NCBI GenBank assembly: GCA_020832285.1
Contig: JAFIFB010000110.1
Span: forward strand, 45,763-109,762
From: Balneolaceae bacterium
Lineage (GTDB): Bacteria; Bacteroidota; Rhodothermia; Balneolales; Balneolaceae
DNA length: 64,000 nucleotides
Reading direction: 5' to 3'
Below the pieces are notes generated by a model that had not been told where the DNA came from, searched no databases, and saw only the letters and a list, made by a program, of their open reading frames with translations. The first letter of the stretch is position 1, and each line of letters opens with the position of its first letter. The position numbers were made by a program, and so were the translations under genes. This document shows positions 1 to 9,113 of the stretch, piece after piece.

Positions 1-300
1 TTTATTGAACATCACACTATCAAATTGACTCAAAACCAGTCGGCTGTCGAATTTCCCGCCACCAAGAAACGATTCGTCAGACGACTTGAATGTCAGCAGG
101 CCTTACATCAATTTGGGCAAAAGTCGTCAGACGAACGAACTCAACAAACGTGTTCAGGCATATTTAGAACTTAAAAATGGAGATTTTACCCAGGCAGAAC
201 TTCAAGAGGAGTATAATAATGTGATGGAGCTTCACGACGAAGTTACCAAAGCCCAAATCGAACTCTACAGAGACAGCCTGTTGACACCGCCTGCACCCCC
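1..300. repeat. Direct repeat copy 1 (pairs with about 1578-1875)
   Basis: Bases 1 to about 300 recur, with scattered substitutions and a constant offset of 1577 bases, at 1578 to about 1875. The copy spans non-coding sequence, the start and most of the small gene at 86. The repeat may continue upstream of the window. Within it the palindrome TCGTC-A-GACGA occurs at 74-84 and 124-134; in copy 2 it is at 1651-1661 and 1701-1711, with a further copy at 1546-1556. Confidence 0.9.
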
Positions 301-319
301 TGTTCCGCCGGCACCTTAA
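86..319 (+). CDS. Small hypothetical protein, Pro-rich tail (copy 1)
   Basis: A 77-residue protein of unknown function. No ATG is available in frame. The reading frame is open back to a TGA at 26-28, and TTG at 86 is the best start, directly after a TCGTCAGACGA palindrome. The body is charged and probably helical (a Glu/Gln-rich segment around residues 37-60), and it ends in TPPAPPVPPAP. The paralogue at 1663 is nearly the same over about the first 67 residues but has an unrelated tail. No signal peptide is visible. It lies 46 bases upstream of a lipoprotein gene and may be co-transcribed with it. Coding status rests on conservation of frame between the two copies, where most differences are conservative. 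Confidence 0.6.
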   Translation: MNVSRPYINLGKSRQTNELNKRVQAYLELKNGDFTQAELQEEYNNVMELHDEVTKAQIELYRDSLLTPPAPPVPPAP

Positions 320-365
320 ATCCTGGCAAGCAACTAACCACACTTATTAATCAAACAATAATAAT

Positions 366-1508
366 ATGGGGATTAAATTAAGCAAGCGGCTTCAAATGAT
401 ATTCATTGTTACCTTATTGATTGGTTGTCAGCAGAAGCAAAAGGCTGCCTCAGACCAGAACGGAACCATTCTTAGTGAGTACATTACTTTCGTTTCAAAT
501 GATGATTTTTTGATTGGTGTACCATCCATAATCAGATTTGTTGGTTCCGAGTCATTTTTGATTTATGACTCTTCAACCCGGTTAGTGTACAATCTCGATC
601 TAAGAAACAAGAGCAAACAAGCAATAGGCAGAGAGGGACGCGGGCCGGGAGAGTATATGCGGGTCCAGAATTTTTTCTTCGAAAATGACAGGATTTATAT
701 CACGGACAATAGCCAGCAACTTATCCACAAATACAATGCAGGAGTAAACAGTGAGTTTATTTCATCATTCGACTACAGGCCCAGTCAGGCTCCAAGTGCG
801 CCACCACCTCCTCCGCTGCCCCCACTTGACCTGCCCTACATGGATACGGGGCCAATTGGCAGTTTTAATAATCAGCCACACATTACTTCTGATGGAAAGG
901 TCTTAATTTATGAAATCCAGCCAGGTCAGGCCCTGTATCGGCTTTATGATTGGGATGGAAACGAGATTATATCACTTGGAGAAGAGCCTGTAGGCAGCAA
1001 TCTTGAAATAGATTACACTCAATTCAGAACAGAAATAGAAAAGAGGAGGGTACCCTCTTTTTTTGAATCAAATACATTCGTTGTAAATGATCGATCAAAA
1101 CCTGACGAGTATTTCCTGATTCACAGTGCCATTCCCCGAATTGTAAAGTATAACTCTTCTGGAAATAGACTATGGGAATTTGATATAACAGAAATTCCGG
1201 AAATTGATCAGATATCTGATGATTATTTCGAGGCCATGGAAGAGATCCTCAATATTGCAGATACTGTGCTTCGTTTAAAGAAATATACATCTGGTGTTAG
1301 TGTAAAGAATGGGGATCTGTTTTTGTCAACATATACCTATCCGGGAGTACCACTCTGGATTCATCATTTTGATAACAGTGGAATAATGCAAAATCGTTTT
1401 AAAATTGAATCTGAGGTTGAGTTATATCCGGTATTTGAAGTAGACTTCAGAAACAGGAATTTTCTTATTCCAACAGAAGAAGGTGAAGTAAGAGCATATT
1501 CATTCTAA
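366..1508 (+). CDS. 6-bladed beta-propeller lipoprotein
   Basis: A 380-residue predicted lipoprotein: a hydrophobic N-terminus ends in the lipobox LLIGC with Cys21. The body has the pattern of the Bacteroidota 6-bladed beta-propeller family, including a G-R-E-G-R-G-P-G-E-Y motif around residues 88-97 followed by strands such as DRIYITDNS. Members are usually exported lipoproteins of unknown ligand. Unusual here is a proline-rich insertion at about residues 141-156 (PPPPPLPP). The gene sits between the two copies of the small repeated gene, and copy 1 also ends in a proline-rich tail. It is near the usual family length of 350-400 residues. Function beyond a surface or periplasmic binding scaffold cannot be stated. 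Confidence 0.75.
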   Translation: MGIKLSKRLQMIFIVTLLIGCQQKQKAASDQNGTILSEYITFVSNDDFLIGVPSIIRFVGSESFLIYDSSTRLVYNLDLRNKSKQAIGREGRGPGEYMRVQNFFFENDRIYITDNSQQLIHKYNAGVNSEFISSFDYRPSQAPSAPPPPPLPPLDLPYMDTGPIGSFNNQPHITSDGKVLIYEIQPGQALYRLYDWDGNEIISLGEEPVGSNLEIDYTQFRTEIEKRRVPSFFESNTFVVNDRSKPDEYFLIHSAIPRIVKYNSSGNRLWEFDITEIPEIDQISDDYFEAMEEILNIADTVLRLKKYTSGVSVKNGDLFLSTYTYPGVPLWIHHFDNSGIMQNRFKIESEVELYPVFEVDFRNRNFLIPTEEGEVRAYSF

Positions 1509-1577
1509 AACCTGAGTTTGATTAAAAATGCCCTCAAGTAAAGATTCGTCAGACGAACGAATTCTTCGACTGCCGAC

Positions 1578-1875
1578 TTTATTAAACATCACACTATCAA
1601 ATTGACTCCGAACCAGTCGGCTGTCGAATTTCCTGCCATCAAATAAAGATTCGTCAGACGACTTGAATGTCAGCAGGCCTTACATCAATTTGGGCATAAG
1701 TCGTCAGACGAACGAACTCAACAAACGTGTTCAGGCATACTTTGATCTGAAAGATGGAGAGTTCACCCAGGCAGAACTTCAAGAGGAGTATGAAAAAGTG
1801 ATGGAGTTTCATAATGAAGTTACCAAAGTCCAAATCGAACTCTACAGAGACAGCCTGATGACACCGCCTGCACCC
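1578..1875. repeat. Direct repeat copy 2
   Basis: Second copy of the duplicated segment described at 1-300 (offset 1577). It carries TCGTCAGACGA palindromes at 1651-1661 and 1701-1711, the same 50-base spacing as in copy 1. A fifth palindrome lies just outside at 1546-1556. Confidence 0.9.
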
Positions 1876-1983
1876 GAATCCCAATTTGAATCAAATAGTG
1901 AATCCACTTCATATAAATCTGACTCAGAAAACAATTCACATACACTAACCAATGAACAACAAGCTGAAATTCGTATAGTTTAA
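1663..1983 (+). CDS. Small hypothetical protein (copy 2)
   Basis: A 106-residue paralogue of the gene at 86, also starting at TTG directly after the palindrome, with the frame open back to a TGA at 1603-1605. The first 67 or so residues match copy 1 closely. After TPPAP the two part ways: this copy continues with a Ser/Glu/Asn-rich, low-complexity tail. Function unknown, no signal peptide. A conserved head with a replaced tail suggests the duplication was followed by exchange or erosion of the 3' end. Confidence 0.55.
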   Translation: MNVSRPYINLGISRQTNELNKRVQAYFDLKDGEFTQAELQEEYEKVMEFHNEVTKVQIELYRDSLMTPPAPESQFESNSESTSYKSDSENNSHTLTNEQQAEIRIV

Positions 1984-2303
1984 TTTTAACTATTCTTATA
2001 GAGTTTATTTTATTAAAATTTTGGAGTCACTGCTCAAATGAGAATCTAATCGTTCTTAGTTATTTTTTGAAACCGGGCTGAGGGAATTTTCGTAAATAAG
2101 ATTAAAAGAAAATCATCGAACAGAAACGAATGAAGGTAATTCCGGATTTATCATTCATACAGTAACACCAAGAGCACTTCTGTATTGATGAATACAGGAT
2201 TAGCCGTTGCACTGATACTCATACAATGTTTATGGTGTTAGTGAAGAATTTAAGACAACTTTGCGGCAGGTTTTTTATGTTTATGCCTTTAACGAGGTGA
2301 CAG
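1984..2303. other. Gene-free stretch with nested inverted repeat
   Basis: No coding signal. An inverted repeat TAACACCA (2163-2170) / TGGTGTTA (2233-2240) encloses a tight hairpin CTGTATT-gatg-AATACAG (2180-2197). It lies 60 bases before the gene at 2304 and could fold in its leader. No T-run follows, so it is not a typical terminator. Confidence 0.5.
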
Positions 2304-2765
2304 ATGCTTGAAAATGGCTCGTATTTGCGCATAAATATTATCCAAACAGACGATATGGCGGACAAGGTTTTTCGGCTCTTACTGAATTCGACTTACGAGG
2401 AGTCGGAAAAAGTGCCTGATTTCACATCAGATATTCAAAAAAAAAGCAATCTTACAGATGAGACAACCGGCAATCTGATGCTACTGCTCAGTGAGGCCGT
2501 TACCAATGCCATAGTGCACGGCAATAAACTGGATGCTTCAAAGCAGGTTATTGCAGAAGTACAAATTGAGCCAGAAAAAGTGATTTCTACAGTGAAAGAT
2601 CACGGTGAAGGTTTTGATCCGGCTGCTACAAAAGATCCTCTTGCTGAAGAAAACCTTTTAAAGGAAGGAGGACGTGGTGTTTTTCTGATCCACGAGATCG
2701 CCGATTCTGTAGAGTACCTTGAGAATGGCACAAAAATCAGGTTTGTTATTAAACGAAAGGCCTGA
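2304..2765 (+). CDS. RsbW-like anti-sigma serine/threonine kinase (HATPase)
   Basis: A 153-residue single-domain GHKL ATPase of the RsbW/SpoIIAB kinase type. Visible boxes are an N-box with SEAVTNAIVHGN around residues 63-74, a G1-type DHGEGFDP around 99-106, and a G2-type GGRGVFLI around 121-128. In the family these proteins bind ATP and either sequester a sigma factor or phosphorylate an anti-sigma antagonist. No partner STAS or PP2C gene is adjacent, so the target is unknown. The ATG at 2304 fits the family length. It converges on tolC with only 9 bases between stop codons. Confidence 0.85.
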   Translation: MLENGSYLRINIIQTDDMADKVFRLLLNSTYEESEKVPDFTSDIQKKSNLTDETTGNLMLLLSEAVTNAIVHGNKLDASKQVIAEVQIEPEKVISTVKDHGEGFDPAATKDPLAEENLLKEGGRGVFLIHEIADSVEYLENGTKIRFVIKRKA

Positions 2766-2774
2766 TTACTTCGG

Positions 2775-4100
2775 TCAGTTCAATAAATTGCCCAGCTCAC
2801 CGCTTAATTGAAGCAGCTCTGTTTCGGCTACTTTGGCTTCATAAAGGGCATTAATCAGCCGGTTTTCGGCTTCCAGGAGAGTTCGTTGTGCTTCACGGAA
2901 TTCAAGAGAACTGATGGTTCCGATTCTGAAGCGTTCCAGAGCAATTTCCAGGGTCTGCTCGGCATTTTGAAAATTATCCTGTTCCAGATCAACCAGCTCG
3001 AGTGTGTTTTCGTAAGATCTGAAAAGAGCAGAAAATTGGGATTCCAATTGAAGTTTTCTCATTTCGTAAGAGATCTCAGCATTTTTTTCATTGATGCGGG
3101 CATTCTCCATACGCCGGTTTTGGTTGAATCCATCGAAAATATTTACTCTTGCCGTGATGCCAATGGAAAAACCGGTTGTTTCATTAAATCGAATGAATCC
3201 GCCATCATTCTGGCTGCGGTTAAAACTATACCCCGAGTTTAATGATATTTCAGGAAAGCGTTCACCCCGAAGTTCACGAATTTCCAGTCGTGACAAGTCT
3301 TTTTCCATCCGGGCTATGGTCAGTTCGGTATTTTCCACCAGCAGTTTTTGGTAGAGATCTTCTCTAATCAGGTTTCTGTTTATATTAATTTCTTCGGTTA
3401 CTTCAAACTCTTCTTCAGGAGAGCGGGATAAAAGTTCATTCAAGATGATTTTGGCCTCTGTTAGCAGGTATTGTTCTCGCAGGAGGGCTGCACGATCGGC
3501 ATTCAGGTCAGACTTTGCCTGGAGAAGCTGGTATTGAGAACCGGAGCCCAAATCCACTTTCGTTTCTTCAATTTCGATGCGCTCCTGGGAAACATCAAGA
3601 TTATCTTGCAGGATTATCAACTGTTCATGAATCCGGATGACATTGAAATAGGCCAGCGATATTCTTGCCACGAGTGATTCCATATCGAGGCGAAGTTCAC
3701 GGTCACTAACCTCACGGAGAGTTCCCAGACGATCATAGGATGTGAACATTCTGAAGCCATCGAACAGGGTCCAGCCCAAGCTTAAAGCAGCATTGGTAGT
3801 ACTGCTGCGGGCGCCTGTGGTTGTTTGCCTTTCACCACCGGCTTCAAATTCACTGTCTTCCACACGTTCAGTGTGAGAGGATGTCAAATCGAGTACCGGT
3901 AAAAACCCGGCATTACCGATGGAGTAATTATTATCGGCCTGTTCAAACAGATTTCGGGATATCTGCACACCGTAATTATTTTCCAGGCCGATGCTGATCG
4001 CATCTTCAAGTGTGAGCAGATCCTGCGCTTTTGAGGGCGTAAACAGGGATAAAGATATTATGAGAATAGCAGAGAGACTGGTAACAGATTTTTTTTTCAT
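2775..4100 (-). CDS. TolC-family outer membrane efflux protein
   Basis: A 441-residue protein with a signal peptide (cleavage likely after SKA, residue 25) and the long alpha-helical repeats of the OEP/TolC family, in which each half contributes strands to an outer membrane barrel and helices to a periplasmic tunnel. Sequence features include many coiled-coil heptads around residues 150-220 and 340-430. It is the last gene of a three-gene efflux operon: its ATG overlaps the pump stop codon by one base at 4100 (TAATG), which indicates translational coupling. It would form the exit duct for the pump encoded at 4100-7207. Confidence 0.93.
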   Translation of the reverse strand: MKKKSVTSLSAILIISLSLFTPSKAQDLLTLEDAISIGLENNYGVQISRNLFEQADNNYSIGNAGFLPVLDLTSSHTERVEDSEFEAGGERQTTTGARSSTTNAALSLGWTLFDGFRMFTSYDRLGTLREVSDRELRLDMESLVARISLAYFNVIRIHEQLIILQDNLDVSQERIEIEETKVDLGSGSQYQLLQAKSDLNADRAALLREQYLLTEAKIILNELLSRSPEEEFEVTEEININRNLIREDLYQKLLVENTELTIARMEKDLSRLEIRELRGERFPEISLNSGYSFNRSQNDGGFIRFNETTGFSIGITARVNIFDGFNQNRRMENARINEKNAEISYEMRKLQLESQFSALFRSYENTLELVDLEQDNFQNAEQTLEIALERFRIGTISSLEFREAQRTLLEAENRLINALYEAKVAETELLQLSGELGNLLN

Positions 4101-7100
4101 TATACGGAAGCCGCTTCAAGTTCTTTATCAGCTTTTATAGCACGTTCAACCAGTTCTTTTTTGGCAACTTTGTCGGAAGCGAGGTAACTGTAAATCGCAG
4201 GGATTACATAGAGTGTAAAAATGCTTCCGATCAGCAGCCCGCCGATTACGGCGATACCCATAGAAGTACGGCTTTCTGCACCAGCCCCAAGGGCAAGTGC
4301 AATCGGTAAAATACCAAGGATGGTGGAAATCGAAGTCATCAGGATGGGCCGAAAACGAACAGCAGCTGCATCCATGATGGAATCCATCACGCTCATTCCC
4401 TGTTCCTGGCGCTGATTGGCAAATTCTATAATCAAAATTCCGTTTTTTGCAATCAGGCCAATTAACATAATGGCCCCAATCTGGCTGAATATGTTGAGTG
4501 TCTGATCGAAGTACCAAAGCGAAAGCAGGGTACCGAAAAGGGCAAGAGGTACTGTGAAAAGGATGATAAACGGATCGCGGAAACTTTCAAATTGCGCAGC
4601 CAGAACGAGGTAAATAAGTACGATGGCCAGGATGAAGATAAACATCAGACTGGCGGCACTTTCTGCGAAATCGCGCGAAGGACCGGCAAGATCAGTGAAA
4701 ATAGTGGGAGGTAAAAGCTGCTCAGCAATTTCATTCATGGCGTCAATACCATCGCCGATGGTGTAACCGGGGGCAAGGCCTGCAGAAATGGTAGCCGAAT
4801 TGAACCGGTTAAATCGATACAGCTGAGGCGGAGAACTGGATTCGGTAATGGTTACCAGATTATCGATCTGGATGAGGCTGCCGTTGTTATTGCGAACGGA
4901 AATTGTGCGAAGATCCACCGGCTCGTTTCTGAACTGACGTTCCATCTGGCCGATCACATCATACTGCTTCCCGTCCATAATGAACATACCAAACCGGTTA
5001 CCCGAGAGTGATAGCTGAAGGGTTTCTGCGATATCCCGAATCGAAACACCCAAAGCACGGGCACGGTCGCGGTCGATATTAACCTGCAGTTCGGGTTGAT
5101 TGAATTTCAGGTCGATATCTGCTACACTAAACGCTGGATGATTGTTGGCAGCATCAAGAAATTCGGGCACAATCTCTTCCAGTTCTTCGAGAGTTTGCGT
5201 CTGAAGAACAAATTGAACCGGAAGGCCGCCGCGCCTGCTTCCGATCGATTGTGGCTGGGTAACAAAAGTTTGTGCACCGGAAAGGCCCCTGAGGATACCG
5301 GTTAGCTCATCAGCTATTTCCTGCTGGGAACGTTCCCGCTCACGCTGGGGAACAAGTGTCAGGAATCCAAATGCTGAGTTTACGGAGCCCGCTGCTCCAA
5401 AACCCGGTGAGGTTACGGTGTTTATCGCATACAGTTCGGGTACATTTTCCCGGATTGTAGAAATCATCTGGTCTACGTAACTGTCCATATATTCGAATGT
5501 GGCACCTTCGGGAGCACTGGCTGCAATTCGCATTTGTCCACGGTCTTCGAGCGGAGCGAGTTCCTGCGGAAGATTTGCATATAGCAGGGCAATAAATCCA
5601 ACAGCGGCAGCCATGATCACAAAGGCCATCCAGCGGACTTTCATAAATGATTCAAGGCTGTTTTTGTAGACATCATTCAGCCAAATGAAAAAAGGTTCGG
5701 TCATGGTGTAGAACCGATTTTTCTCAGCGCCTTTGGAAAGTATTTTTGTGGCAAGCATCGGAGTAAGCGTCAATGCCACAAATGAGGAGATAATGACCGC
5801 CCCGGCAATCACGACCCCGAACTCCCGGAACAGCCGGCCGGTTTGCCCTCCCAGGAAAAGAATGGGCATAAATACGGAAACAAGTGCAAGGGATGTGGCA
5901 ACAACAGCAAAGAAAATTTCTTTCGCCCCGAGTATTCCCGCTTCAACAGCGGGCAGACCGGATTCCATTTTGGCATATATATTTTCAAGCACCACAATGG
6001 CATCATCCACAACCAGGCCAATGGCAAGAACAATAGCCAGCATGGTGAGGACATTGATCGAAAACCCGGCTACGTACATAATGAAAAATGCCCCGATCAG
6101 TGCGATGGGAATCACAATAATGGGAATGAGAGTGGTTCGCCAGTCTCTCAAAAACAGGAATATTACAAGAATAACAAGTGTCAGCGCAATGAAAATCGTC
6201 TGCTGTACCTCGTTGACGGAATCCTGAATGTAATCGGTGGTATTAAAACCAACTGCGATCTCAATATCATCGGGAAGGTTTTGTTCAATCCGTTCTATCC
6301 GTGTAAAAAATTCTTCTGCAATATCTAACTGATTAGAACCTGGCTGCGGAATTGCAACCACACCTACCATAGGAATGCCGTTTCTTTTCAGTACTGTTCG
6401 CATATTCTGCGCTTCCAGTTCGGCATATCCGATATCCTGAAAACGAACAATCCGGCCTCCCTCTTCGCGAATGATAAGATTATTAAACTCTTCGGGTGTG
6501 GTTAAACGGCCCATTGTGCGTACTGAAAGTTCGGTAACCATACCTTCTATCCGGCCGGATGGCAGTTCCACGTTTTCCCTGTTCAATGCCTGCTGAACAT
6601 CAAGCGGAGTGACCCGGTAAGCGGTCAGTTTCAGGGGGTCCATCCATAAGCGCATGGAATATTGTTTGGCCCCCCAGATGCGAATTTCACTGACTCCGGC
6701 AATGGTCTGAAGCTGTTCTTTAAACGTATTTTCAGCGATGGCGGTAAGATCAAGAAGATCTCTGCGATCGCTGTTTACATTCAGGAAGATAATCGGGCTG
6801 GCATCGGCATCCGCCTTTCGGATGGTAGGCGGATCGGCATCCGGCGGCAGGTTCCGCTGTGCTCTCGAAACCTGGTCGCGTACGTCATTGGCTCCAGTAT
6901 CAAGATCAATATCAAGGTCAAATTCAACGGTAATGGTACTTTGTCCTTCACGGCTCACAGAAGTAAGTGTACGAATGCCGGGAACACTGTTGATTGCCTC
7001 TTCAAGCGGCTCGGTGATTTGTGATTCAATGACATCGGCATTGGCACCCACATAAGGGGTAGTGACCGTAACAATTGGGGGATCAACAGATGGGTATTCA

Positions 7101-7207
7101 CGAACCCCGAGATAAAAAAATGAGATCACACCAAAGAGCACAATTACGATAGACATGACCGATGCAAGAACCGGCCGGCGAATACTCAGGGAGGATAATC
7201 GACTCAT
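4100..7207 (-). CDS. RND efflux pump permease (AcrB/HAE1 family)
   Basis: A 1035-residue inner membrane pump with the AcrB architecture: a short cytoplasmic start (SIRRPVLASVM), TM1, a large periplasmic loop, TM2-6, TM7, a second loop and TM8-12. The proton-relay motif VVDDAIVV lies in TM4 near residue 400. The TM10-11 region contains GLIAKNGILI, also characteristic of HAE1 pumps. It would export hydrophobic or amphiphilic compounds together with the adaptor (7204) and the TolC channel (2775). Its ATG overlaps the adaptor stop by 4 bases (7204-7207), so all three genes are very likely one transcript. Substrate cannot be inferred; no local regulator is encoded beside it. Confidence 0.95.
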   Translation of the reverse strand: MSRLSSLSIRRPVLASVMSIVIVLFGVISFFYLGVREYPSVDPPIVTVTTPYVGANADVIESQITEPLEEAINSVPGIRTLTSVSREGQSTITVEFDLDIDLDTGANDVRDQVSRAQRNLPPDADPPTIRKADADASPIIFLNVNSDRRDLLDLTAIAENTFKEQLQTIAGVSEIRIWGAKQYSMRLWMDPLKLTAYRVTPLDVQQALNRENVELPSGRIEGMVTELSVRTMGRLTTPEEFNNLIIREEGGRIVRFQDIGYAELEAQNMRTVLKRNGIPMVGVVAIPQPGSNQLDIAEEFFTRIERIEQNLPDDIEIAVGFNTTDYIQDSVNEVQQTIFIALTLVILVIFLFLRDWRTTLIPIIVIPIALIGAFFIMYVAGFSINVLTMLAIVLAIGLVVDDAIVVLENIYAKMESGLPAVEAGILGAKEIFFAVVATSLALVSVFMPILFLGGQTGRLFREFGVVIAGAVIISSFVALTLTPMLATKILSKGAEKNRFYTMTEPFFIWLNDVYKNSLESFMKVRWMAFVIMAAAVGFIALLYANLPQELAPLEDRGQMRIAASAPEGATFEYMDSYVDQMISTIRENVPELYAINTVTSPGFGAAGSVNSAFGFLTLVPQRERERSQQEIADELTGILRGLSGAQTFVTQPQSIGSRRGGLPVQFVLQTQTLEELEEIVPEFLDAANNHPAFSVADIDLKFNQPELQVNIDRDRARALGVSIRDIAETLQLSLSGNRFGMFIMDGKQYDVIGQMERQFRNEPVDLRTISVRNNNGSLIQIDNLVTITESSSPPQLYRFNRFNSATISAGLAPGYTIGDGIDAMNEIAEQLLPPTIFTDLAGPSRDFAESAASLMFIFILAIVLIYLVLAAQFESFRDPFIILFTVPLALFGTLLSLWYFDQTLNIFSQIGAIMLIGLIAKNGILIIEFANQRQEQGMSVMDSIMDAAAVRFRPILMTSISTILGILPIALALGAGAESRTSMGIAVIGGLLIGSIFTLYVIPAIYSYLASDKVAKKELVERAIKADKELEAASV

Positions 7208-8298
7208 ATTTCAGAAGATTTTTGCAGTTCGGTGATTTCTACATCCATACCGGGCCTTGCCTGAAGCAGACCGGTGGTCAGTACCCGGTCACCGGGTTCA
7301 AGGCCTCCGATCACCTGTACTTTGTTCGTGGTGCGGATTCCGGTTTGAACGGTAATCTGCTCAATTTTACCGTCGCGCTCTATAAAAACACGCTGCGAAT
7401 TCAGTTCGGGTATAATAGCGATTGCAGGAACCATCAGCGCATCATCAATCTGGTCCATAATCAGTGTGATATTAGCAAATGCTCCGGGAAAGATAATGTG
7501 ATCGGGGTTGTCACTGATGGCGCGTACCTGAAGAGTTCGGGTATCTGTATCGATTCTCGGCTCAATGGCGTAAACCTCACCGGTGAATGTTGAATCTACC
7601 CCCTGTACGTTAAATGTGATTTTGTCTCCGACAGATACCCTGGCAAGATATCGTTCAGGAACAGAGAAGTCGATTTTAACCGGATCTATCTCCTGAAGCG
7701 AAGCGATGCGGGAATTGGAGTCTATGTAGGCACCCGGGCTTACATACTTAAGGCCGATACGGCCGGAGAAAGGTGCCTTGATTTCGGTCTTGTCGATTTG
7801 AGCTTCTATGAGCCGGGATTCTGCACGCAGTACATTCACTTCATTGAGAGTTGCGTCATAATCATCCTGGCTGATTCCTCCGCGTTCCAGCAGCCGGGCC
7901 TGGCGTTCTTCACGAGCTTCGGCAAGATTCAGACGGAAGAGGGCGCGCTGTTTCTGTGCCTGCAGTTCACTGTCGTTAATTTTTATAAGCAAGGCTCCTT
8001 GTTGAACCTCTCGTCCTTCCTCAAAATAAATATCTGTGATGATTCCCGATGTTTCAGTGCTTAGTTCTACCGTTTCATTGGCTTCAACCGTGCCGCTTGC
8101 AAAAATACGGTCTTCAATGGTTTCATACTCCATTTCAACTGCTTCAACTCGGAGGATATTACTGCTGTTTTGTGATTCAGCTGTTCCACCATCAGAAGAA
8201 GGCGAGCTGAAAAGCGGTTTGACTTTCGGATAAGCGAGCCCCCCGAAAATAATCAGAATGACGGTAATGGTAACTATTCGTTTCGTAACTTTGCTCAT
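7204..8298 (-). CDS. RND efflux periplasmic adaptor (membrane fusion protein)
   Basis: A 364-residue HlyD/AcrA-type adaptor, first gene of the efflux operon. It has one N-terminal membrane segment (about residues 8-24) without a lipobox Cys, followed by a first biotinyl-lipoyl half (ASGTVEANETVELS), a short helical hairpin around residues 105-150, the second lipoyl half (IKAPFSGRIGLKYVSPG), a beta-barrel domain and a membrane-proximal domain. It links the pump to the outer membrane channel. It overlaps the pump gene by 4 bases. The short hairpin is typical of adaptors working with TolC-like ducts. Confidence 0.93.
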   Translation of the reverse strand: MSKVTKRIVTITVILIIFGGLAYPKVKPLFSSPSSDGGTAESQNSSNILRVEAVEMEYETIEDRIFASGTVEANETVELSTETSGIITDIYFEEGREVQQGALLIKINDSELQAQKQRALFRLNLAEAREERQARLLERGGISQDDYDATLNEVNVLRAESRLIEAQIDKTEIKAPFSGRIGLKYVSPGAYIDSNSRIASLQEIDPVKIDFSVPERYLARVSVGDKITFNVQGVDSTFTGEVYAIEPRIDTDTRTLQVRAISDNPDHIIFPGAFANITLIMDQIDDALMVPAIAIIPELNSQRVFIERDGKIEQITVQTGIRTTNKVQVIGGLEPGDRVLTTGLLQARPGMDVEITELQKSSEI

Positions 8299-8465
8299 CT
8301 ATATTGAACGTTTGGAGATAACTTCTGGTGCCTGACGGTGGAATTTACGAGTTCGTTTTCTTTTAACTAACTGCGCATTGTAAAATTATGTTGTTTGGCT
8401 CTTTATTTCTATATGCTTGCACCTGCATTAGACGTGCTTTTGATGCGGAGGTTTGAAATAAATCC

Positions 8466-8495
8466 AAAAAAAAAGCGATGTTTCCATCGCCTTTT
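8466..8495 (-). terminator. Rho-independent terminator of trxA
   Basis: Read on the minus strand, the stem GCGATG (8485-8490 complement) / CATCGC (8475-8480 complement) has a 4-base loop and is followed by nine T (8466-8474 complement). It lies about 100 bases past the trxA stop. The rest of 8299-8589 holds the promoter region of the efflux operon; no specific site was recognised. Confidence 0.75.
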
Positions 8496-8589
8496 ATGAA
8501 TTACAAAGATTTGATTATGTGCCATTTAACTGTAGTGAATAATTTATGAGCTTCACAGTATATTTTAGGCTAAACAAGTATTGCAACAG

Positions 8590-8916
8590 TTATGCCAGTT
8601 GGGCATCCAGTTTTTTCTTCAGATGTGTTTTAGGGACTGCGCCTACAACAGTGTCTACAACTTCACCGTTTTTAAATATCATCAATGCCGGAATACTGCG
8701 TATTCCGTATTTAACGGAAACTTCCGGATTGTGATCCACATTTACTTTTCCGACTTTTGCTTTCCCTTCATATTCATCGGCAAGTTCATCAACAATCGGG
8801 CCAACCATACGGCACGGGCCGCACCATTCTGCCCAAAAGTCAACCAGTACGGGTGAATCAGAATTTTCCACTTCTTCAGAAAAATTGCTGTCAGTTAATT
8901 CAATTGGTTTACTCAT
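8590..8916 (-). CDS. trxA: Thioredoxin
   Basis: A 108-residue classical thioredoxin: the redox motif WCGPC (Cys32 and Cys35), the preceding FWAEW, and the cis-proline in SIPAL near residue 76 are all present. It is a cytosolic general disulfide reductase, normally reduced by thioredoxin reductase with NADPH. Length is exactly the family norm and no signal peptide is present. It is monocistronic, with a terminator at 8466-8495. Confidence 0.97.
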   Translation of the reverse strand: MSKPIELTDSNFSEEVENSDSPVLVDFWAEWCGPCRMVGPIVDELADEYEGKAKVGKVNVDHNPEVSVKYGIRSIPALMIFKNGEVVDTVVGAVPKTHLKKKLDAQLA

Positions 8917-9113
8917 GGTATTAAGATTTATTTTTTTATTTGATCTGTAACAAGATCCAAAATTTAAACTGAAGAAACATATATCAAATAGCTATCAATA
9001 TCATCACATTTCTTTATGATTTTATTGGTAAGAAGTTGCTCCTGTGATTTTGTGGTGAACCTTCGGAACAGGTTTCTTGTTTTAATCTATACATTTACTG
9101 CCCATATATTTAC

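Noticed and set aside
5733..6328. Long plus-strand frames opposite the RND pump
   Set aside because: Antisense shadows of a strongly conserved membrane protein; no independent coding features.
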